Source: Fidelibacterota bacterium (GTDB lineage Bacteria; Fidelibacterota; UBA8477; JABMPR01). From it: a stretch of DNA of 63,913 nt. The position numbers and the translations under genes are program-made. Location: positions 1 through 63,913 of the forward strand of contig JADHVL010000021.1 of NCBI GenBank assembly GCA_016784025.1. Direction: 5' to 3'. The notes under the pieces were generated by a model. The model was not told where the DNA came from. It saw nothing but the letters and a program-made list of their open reading frames with translations, and did no database searches. Of this stretch, positions 59,961 through 63,913 are shown piece by piece; positions within the stretch are counted from its first letter, which is position 1; every line of letters starts with the position of its first letter.

Positions 59961-60552
59961 CTTTTTTTACGATCATCAGACGTTGGTAAGCTGTATAATT
60001 GGTTCCCACAGCGAGAATGATGATAGCAAATTCCAGGACAATCTCGGACCCAAAATAACTCACTCCCCAGGGATTGAGTATCGCACCGACCGAAAGAATG
60101 ATAAAGCGTTCAAAGCGTTGCATGAAACCGACCAACTCCTGCACCCCCAGTGATTGGGCACGGGCTCGAATATAGCTCACCATCATGGAGCCCATCAGGG
60201 CCAGGAATGACCAGAAAAACATGGGGCTATCTTTAAAATGATAGGTGATACCCATAAAGACGAACATCTCTACATAACGATCCAGACTTGAATCTAAGGT
60301 GGCCCCAAATTTACTAGATCGCTCACCCAACCTGGCTACGGTTCCATCAAGCGTATCCAGAATACCGCTGAACAGGAGCAGAAGCCCTGCGGTGGCACTA
60401 TGTCCAAACATAAAAAAGATTGCCGCTATAACGCCAATAATGGAGGCTGTAAACGAAATTGAATTGGGATTCATCCCTGCCAAGGGTGAATGTGAAACGA
60501 TGGTTTTTACAACCTTATAGTAACCTTCAATAAGGTTATGGCGATTAAGCAT
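59932..60552 (-). CDS. CDP-alcohol phosphatidyltransferase (candidate PI-phosphate synthase)
   Basis: A 206-residue integral membrane enzyme with the complete CDP-alcohol motif D66-x2-D69-G70-x2-A73-R74-x8-G83-x3-D87-x3-D91. It transfers a phosphatidyl group from CDP-diacylglycerol to an alcohol. Standing directly after the myo-inositol-phosphate synthase gene (14-base gap), the likely acceptor is inositol 1-phosphate, giving phosphatidylinositol phosphate, as in the inositol-lipid locus of Bacteroides and in actinobacterial PgsA1-type enzymes. Serine or glycerol phosphate as acceptors cannot be excluded from sequence. About six spans. Confidence 0.85.
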   Translation of the reverse strand: MLNRHNLIEGYYKVVKTIVSHSPLAGMNPNSISFTASIIGVIAAIFFMFGHSATAGLLLLFSGILDTLDGTVARLGERSSKFGATLDSSLDRYVEMFVFMGITYHFKDSPMFFWSFLALMGSMMVSYIRARAQSLGVQELVGFMQRFERFIILSVGAILNPWGVSYFGSEIVLEFAIIILAVGTNYTAYQRLMIVKKVEDDSADQS

Positions 60553-60566
60553 TCCGATTCACATTT

Positions 60567-61877
60567 CTATTCGTAGCTATCATAATATTCGTGCCCAACA
60601 TGGGTGATGAGTTCCTCACCCATCATCCATCGCAGGGTGTTTTTTAATTTTGTAAGTTGGATAAAGATGTCATGCTCAGGATAAAGTCCTGGACCAACTA
60701 TTGGTGCTTTAAAGTAGAAAGATAGCCATTCCTGAATGCCCCGCATCTTGTGCCGAAGGGCCAGGTCAGCGAATAATACTAAATCCAGTACGATGGGTGC
60801 AGCCAGGATTGAATCCCGACAGAGGAAATCGACCTTGATTTGCATCTTGTAACCCATCCAACCGAAGATATCAATGTTATCCCAGCCCTCTTTAGCATCA
60901 CCACGGGGTGGGTAATAATTGATCCGAACCTTATGATAGAGATCTTTGTAGAGATCTGGATAAGTATCAGGTTGGAGGATGTAATCCAGGGCGCCCTTTT
61001 TTGAAACCTCTTTGGATTTAAATGAACCTGGATCGTCAAGAACCTCACCATCCCTGTTGCCAAGAATATTGGTGGAAAACCAACCCTCAACTCCCAACAT
61101 TCGGGATTTTAATCCAGGTGCGAGGATGGTTTTCATCAGGGTTTGACCTGTTTTGAAATCTTTTCCAGCAATAGGGAGTCCCTCTGCCATAGCCAATTCT
61201 TGAATTGCTGGGACATCTATTGCGAGATTTGGTGCACCCATGAGAAAAGGTACACCACTCTTTAACGCAGCATAAGCATAGATCATGCTGGGTGCGATGA
61301 GTGGATCATTGGCCAACATAGCAGCTTCAAATTTATCCAAAGTGCTATGGATATCTGAAGGTTCTATATAGACCTCTGTGCTGGCGCACCAGATCATGAC
61401 TTCTCTCGTCGTATTGTTTGTTTTTCTGAATGACTTTATATCAGCCATGAGCATTTCGGCCAGGAGCATCTTATTGGGAGCAGCTTTTTTGTGAACCCCG
61501 TCCAGGTTTTTCACATATTCCTTATCAAAAACTGCCTTCATAGGTTTTACTGTCTCGAGTATAGGTCGTGCTCTTTCAAGATCTTGGGGTGTCAGAACTT
61601 GTGCACGTGTAGCCGCTTGATATCCATCATCTTCAAAAATATCCCACGCGCCAAAAACCAGATCCTGCAACTCTGCCAGAGGTACAAATTCTTTTATCTT
61701 AGGGCTGCGATTCTCAGTCCTTTTGCCCAGTCGAATCGTCGCCATCTGAGTGACACTTCCAATGGGAGCTGAGTGTCCATTAATAATGGCATCAACACCA
61801 GCAATGAATGTGGTTGATACTGCCCCTAATCCAGGAATTAAAACTCCCAGCTTCCCCTCTGGTGCTTTTATATCCAA
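60567..61877 (-). CDS. ino1: myo-Inositol-1-phosphate synthase
   Basis: A 436-residue NAD-dependent enzyme converting glucose 6-phosphate to inositol 1-phosphate. N-terminal NAD-binding 'LGVLIPGLGAVSTTFIAG' (GxGxxx variant), 'FGAWDIFEDDGYQAA', catalytic-domain blocks 'GVPFLMGAPNLAIDVPAIQELAMAEGLPIAGKDFKTGQTLMKT' (Lys of the active site), 'VEGWFSTNILGNRDGEVLDDP', 'SKKGALDYIL', and C-terminal 'KMQIKVDFLCRDSILAAPIVLDLV'. TTG at 61875-61877 is used, with GAGGAG upstream. First gene of the leftward lipid operon; divergent from the second PAP2 gene. Confidence 0.93.
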   Translation of the reverse strand: MDIKAPEGKLGVLIPGLGAVSTTFIAGVDAIINGHSAPIGSVTQMATIRLGKRTENRSPKIKEFVPLAELQDLVFGAWDIFEDDGYQAATRAQVLTPQDLERARPILETVKPMKAVFDKEYVKNLDGVHKKAAPNKMLLAEMLMADIKSFRKTNNTTREVMIWCASTEVYIEPSDIHSTLDKFEAAMLANDPLIAPSMIYAYAALKSGVPFLMGAPNLAIDVPAIQELAMAEGLPIAGKDFKTGQTLMKTILAPGLKSRMLGVEGWFSTNILGNRDGEVLDDPGSFKSKEVSKKGALDYILQPDTYPDLYKDLYHKVRINYYPPRGDAKEGWDNIDIFGWMGYKMQIKVDFLCRDSILAAPIVLDLVLFADLALRHKMRGIQEWLSFYFKAPIVGPGLYPEHDIFIQLTKLKNTLRWMMGEELITHVGHEYYDSYE

Positions 61878-62101
61878 AAAAAACTCCTCTCACTCATTCA
61901 ATAGAATTCTGTATACAATTATGGGCAAAAATTTAATCCCGCCAACACGCAATTCAAGGTATGCTTCGGTGCATATAATCATGCATGATTTAGCAAACAA
62001 CAACTTATGAGGAAAGTGTGACAAATAGGGGTCATACATTATCTGTTCAGAAAGTACATTTTGCCCTATAAATCATTCCTCTTCACCTTATTTTGATTAC
62101 C

Positions 62102-63070
62102 ATGAGAAAGTACACATTATTCTCCAACAAGCTGCTCCAGGCACTGCGTATTGAGGAGCTCATCGGTATAGGACTAATTGGATTCGCACTGTTGTTTGCC
62201 AGTTTCTCCAATCTTTATATGTTCATAAATGACTTACCTGAAGCGCAAAACATTGTCGCCAATATTTCTCGCATTCTTGTCTCTACTTTTTTCATCTTTG
62301 TGTTTTGCCGATCCATTCTTGTTTATTCTGAAAACAGGGGCTTTCAGATCTTTCGCGATTTTGCACCATTTTTATTTGTCCTGTTCATTTTTTTCAATCT
62401 TCAGGATGCCATATTCATCATAAATCCACAGGACATCCACCACACACTGGTAGACCTGGATGAAAGAATATTCGGGATACAACCTACTGTCTGGGCTGAA
62501 AGGTTTTATCATCCTCGACTTACTGATTGGTTCGCATTTACCTATTTGAATTTTTATTTCATGACTCTGATTCTGTTAGGTCTCCTTTACCAGAAAAAGA
62601 GATATGAGGATTTTAGAGTGGTAGTAGTCACTGTCATGATTAGCCAGTTTATTGGTTTTATCGGCTATATCATTTTTCCAGCGGAATCACCTTATTTGGT
62701 TATACCAGAACTGTACGAGGTTGATATCTGGAAGGACACAACCTGGTTCTCCTGGCTCACCTATACCATTGTTGATATGTCTCCCTATCGTGTGCGTGAT
62801 GCCTTCCCATCTATGCACAATGCTACCGTCCTGTTGACGATGATTTTGGCCTGCCGATATCATCGGACATACTTCTGGATTCAGCTTCCATTGGTCATCT
62901 CCTTGCCCTTCGCAACTGTGTATTTAAGATATCATTACGTCGTCGACATCATTGGAGCCCTTCCTGTCATAGCTGCGGCTCTATACATCAGTCCCCGGCT
63001 TGAACAAAAATGGATACAGATCCAAAAACGAATTACCTCTTTCGAAGACAGCCCAGCAAAAGTGGCATAA
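62102..63070 (+). CDS. Aur1/PAP2-type membrane enzyme 2 (paralogue)
   Basis: A 322-residue paralogue of the protein at 58452. They share the N-terminal 'LRIEE', the central 'GxxPTVWAERFYxPxLTDWxxFxYxN' block and the catalytic 'DAFPSMHNATVLLTM' (P-S-x-H) and 'VYLRYHYVVDI' (H-x3-D). The P-S-M-H version has Met where copy 1 has Leu. It starts at ATG 62102 (in-frame TTG at 62093 possible), divergent from ino1, so both promoters share the 215-base gap. Two such enzymes beside one inositol pathway suggest two different steps or two different lipid substrates (diacylglycerol- and sphingolipid-based). Confidence 0.8.
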   Translation: MRKYTLFSNKLLQALRIEELIGIGLIGFALLFASFSNLYMFINDLPEAQNIVANISRILVSTFFIFVFCRSILVYSENRGFQIFRDFAPFLFVLFIFFNLQDAIFIINPQDIHHTLVDLDERIFGIQPTVWAERFYHPRLTDWFAFTYLNFYFMTLILLGLLYQKKRYEDFRVVVVTVMISQFIGFIGYIIFPAESPYLVIPELYEVDIWKDTTWFSWLTYTIVDMSPYRVRDAFPSMHNATVLLTMILACRYHRTYFWIQLPLVISLPFATVYLRYHYVVDIIGALPVIAAALYISPRLEQKWIQIQKRITSFEDSPAKVA

Positions 63071-63074
63071 AATA

Positions 63075-63515
63075 TTGATCTCTGAAAAGTTCATAACGGT
63101 TTCTCTTATTCAGTCTGAAAGTGAACATCTCGCATCGCGACAGATACGAGAAGAGGTTTTCGTTGTGGAGCAACAGGTGCCTCCAGAAATAGAATATGAT
63201 GAATACGAAGAGAGTTCGACACACATTCTGGCCAGCTTAGATGGAGTTCTAGTGGGCACAGCTCGTTGGCGCAAAACAGAAAACGGCCAGAAACTTGAGC
63301 GTTTCGCCGTTCTGAAATCCGCAAGGGGAAAAGGTGTTGGTGAGGCTCTGGTGAAATTTGTCCTGGATCAGATCGATGATACGGACCCAGCCTATTTAAA
63401 CTCACAGGTTTCAGCAATACCGTTTTATGCCCGCATGGGATTTGAAGCAAAGGGGGAAATTTTTTACGAAGCTGGCATTCCTCATCGGAAAATGGTCCTC
63501 AAGAGGATAAAATAG
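63075..63515 (+). CDS. GNAT N-acetyltransferase (ElaA-like)
   Basis: A 146-residue acetyl-CoA-dependent acetyltransferase. The family blocks are 'ASRQIREEVFVVEQQVPPEIEYDEYEESSTHILASLDGVLVGTARWR' (N-terminal 'R..VFv.EQ.vp...E.De.D' signature) and the acetyl-CoA loop 'ERFAVLKSARGKGVGEALVKF' (R-x-x-G-x-G/A). Substrate unknown. I start at TTG 63075, 4 bases after the PAP2 stop; a start farther upstream would overlap the PAP2 gene by 70 bases. Confidence 0.85.
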   Translation: MISEKFITVSLIQSESEHLASRQIREEVFVVEQQVPPEIEYDEYEESSTHILASLDGVLVGTARWRKTENGQKLERFAVLKSARGKGVGEALVKFVLDQIDDTDPAYLNSQVSAIPFYARMGFEAKGEIFYEAGIPHRKMVLKRIK

Positions 63516-63530
63516 ATTTGATGCCCCTTT

Positions 63531-63666
63531 ACCCCGGCTTTTAAGCCGGGGGTATACCACTCAACATAATATGGGGTTTTAACCCCAACCGGATCGATAT
63601 CATCATCTGTCGGGGCTCAAGCCCTTTGGTCTTGGTGCTTTCTTATCCCCGCCTTAAAAGGCGTGT
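63531..63666. repeat. Cluster of four short palindromes
   Basis: Four GC-rich hairpins in 136 bases: ACCCCGGCTT/AAGCCGGGGGT (63531-63553), GGGGTTTTAACCCC (63573-63586), GGGGCTCAAGCCC (63612-63624) and CGCCTTAAAAGGCG (63650-63663). All share a central TTAA/TTTTAA/CTCAAG core with GC arms, so they look like variants of one repeat family. They may also stop transcription after the GNAT gene. Confidence 0.7.
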
Positions 63667-63687
63667 TAAATGTAGGTTTTTTCTGCC

Positions 63688-63760
63688 GTCGTCCCGAGCG
63701 GAGTCGAGGGGCCTGATAATTGATTATTATAGATATCCCTGGACTCCGCTCGGGATGACA
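63688..63760. repeat. Inverted pair of REP-like repeats (copies D and E)
   Basis: CGTCGTCCCGAGCGGAGTCG (63688-63707) continues to GAGGGG, and the inverse copy CTGGACTCCGCTCGGGATGAC lies at 63739-63759. This is the same family as copies A-C in the efflux operon, here as a tail-to-tail pair, 15-20 bases from the group II intron boundary. Confidence 0.85.
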
Positions 63761-63776
63761 AGCATGGATATCATTA

Positions 63777-63913
63777 ATCGAGTAGGAGGATAGGGATTAA
63801 TTCCCTATCCGTCCTCTCACACCACCCTGCGTACGGTTCCGTACAGGGCGGTTCCTTAATTTACACCTTAACATTTCGGTAATAATCCGTGAAAAAGAGG
63901 TATCCAGCTTCTT
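63777..63913 (-). mobile_element. Group II intron, 3' end (domains V-VI and RT tail)
   Basis: On the minus strand the RT reading frame ends at 63861 and is followed by a 32-base hairpin (63852-63821): ACCGCCCTG-TACG, loop GAAC, CGTA-bulge CG-CAGGGTGGT. The two-base bulge on the 3' side is the hallmark of group II domain V. Next comes GTGTGAGAGGACGG ... CCTCCTACTCGAT (63820-63777), the typical domain VI and 3' end of these introns. The rest of the intron lies beyond the right edge. Confidence 0.85.
63861..63913 (-). CDS. ltrA: Group II intron reverse transcriptase/maturase, C-terminal fragment
   Basis: Only 17 codons are inside the window, reading EAGYLFFTDYYRNVKV and stop; the gene enters from the right edge. 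The GEAGYL...V-stop ending directly before domain V is typical of group II maturases. Confidence 0.75.
   Translation of the reverse strand, partial: EAGYLFFTDYYRNVKV

Overview
The window looks like chromosome of an uncultured member of the Fibrobacteres-Chlorobi-Bacteroidetes (FCB) superphylum. The indicators are a secreted repeat protein ending in a Por/T9SS-type sorting domain (YPNPFNPS...), many lipobox proteins, a Wolinella-type fumarate reductase, a PPi-type phosphofructokinase, an archaeal-type ProRS, and REP-like repeats of the GTCATCCCGAGC...GTCGAGGGAT type. A Marinimicrobia-, Cloacimonadota- or Calditrichota-like lineage would fit, but this is inference; there is no rRNA in the window.

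Layout. (1) 1-14004: the structural half of a Mu-related tailed prophage, split into two divergent arms. The minus arm holds portal, small and large terminase, virion morphogenesis and a partial connector-like gene. The plus arm holds protease/scaffold, capsid, lysis genes (membrane proteins and an M15-type endolysin), tail tube, a frameshifting tail chaperone, tape measure, tail proteins and a Dam-like methylase. No transposase, integrase or repressor is visible; they should lie left of base 1. (2) 14058-14963: an Mrr-like endonuclease at the prophage/host junction. (3) 15100-19189: a YtrA-type GntR regulator with an ABC transporter, a secreted protein and a Yip1-like membrane protein. (4) 19221-26294: a TolC/MacA/MacB-type efflux operon with two permeases, interrupted by a GIY-YIG nuclease flanked by REP repeats and by a four-helix-bundle (S23/IVS) element followed by an internally deleted copy of itself. 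(5) 26349-35377: DUF4395 protein, proS, an LPP20-like protein, a cytidylate-kinase-like protein, and an envelope cluster (acyltransferase, YiiX-like lipoprotein, unknown protein). (6) 35669-39149: frdCAB. (7) 39224-44106: T9SS-type repeat protein, pabAB, TPR lipoprotein. (8) 44247-54029: a run of exported proteins and lipoproteins, mostly without known function, including a YidD-like fusion, an NPP phosphodiesterase and a class A beta-lactamase-fold protein. (9) 54126-57345: CysQ-like phosphatase, thyX, PPi-pfk, tRNA-His and tRNA-Glu. (10) 57410-63515: a secreted LIM/DA1-type metallopeptidase, then an apparent inositol-lipid operon (myo-inositol-phosphate synthase, CDP-alcohol phosphatidyltransferase, small membrane protein, Aur1/PAP2-like enzyme) with a divergent second Aur1/PAP2 paralogue and a GNAT enzyme. 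(11) 63531-63913: clustered palindromic repeats and the 3' end of a group II intron with the C-terminus of its reverse transcriptase.

The strongest leads are the inositol-lipid cluster with two paralogous PAP2 enzymes, the bacterial LIM/DA1-like peptidase, the textbook-looking -1 frameshift site in the phage tail chaperone gene, and the two mobile-like units parked inside one efflux operon, one with an internally deleted derivative.
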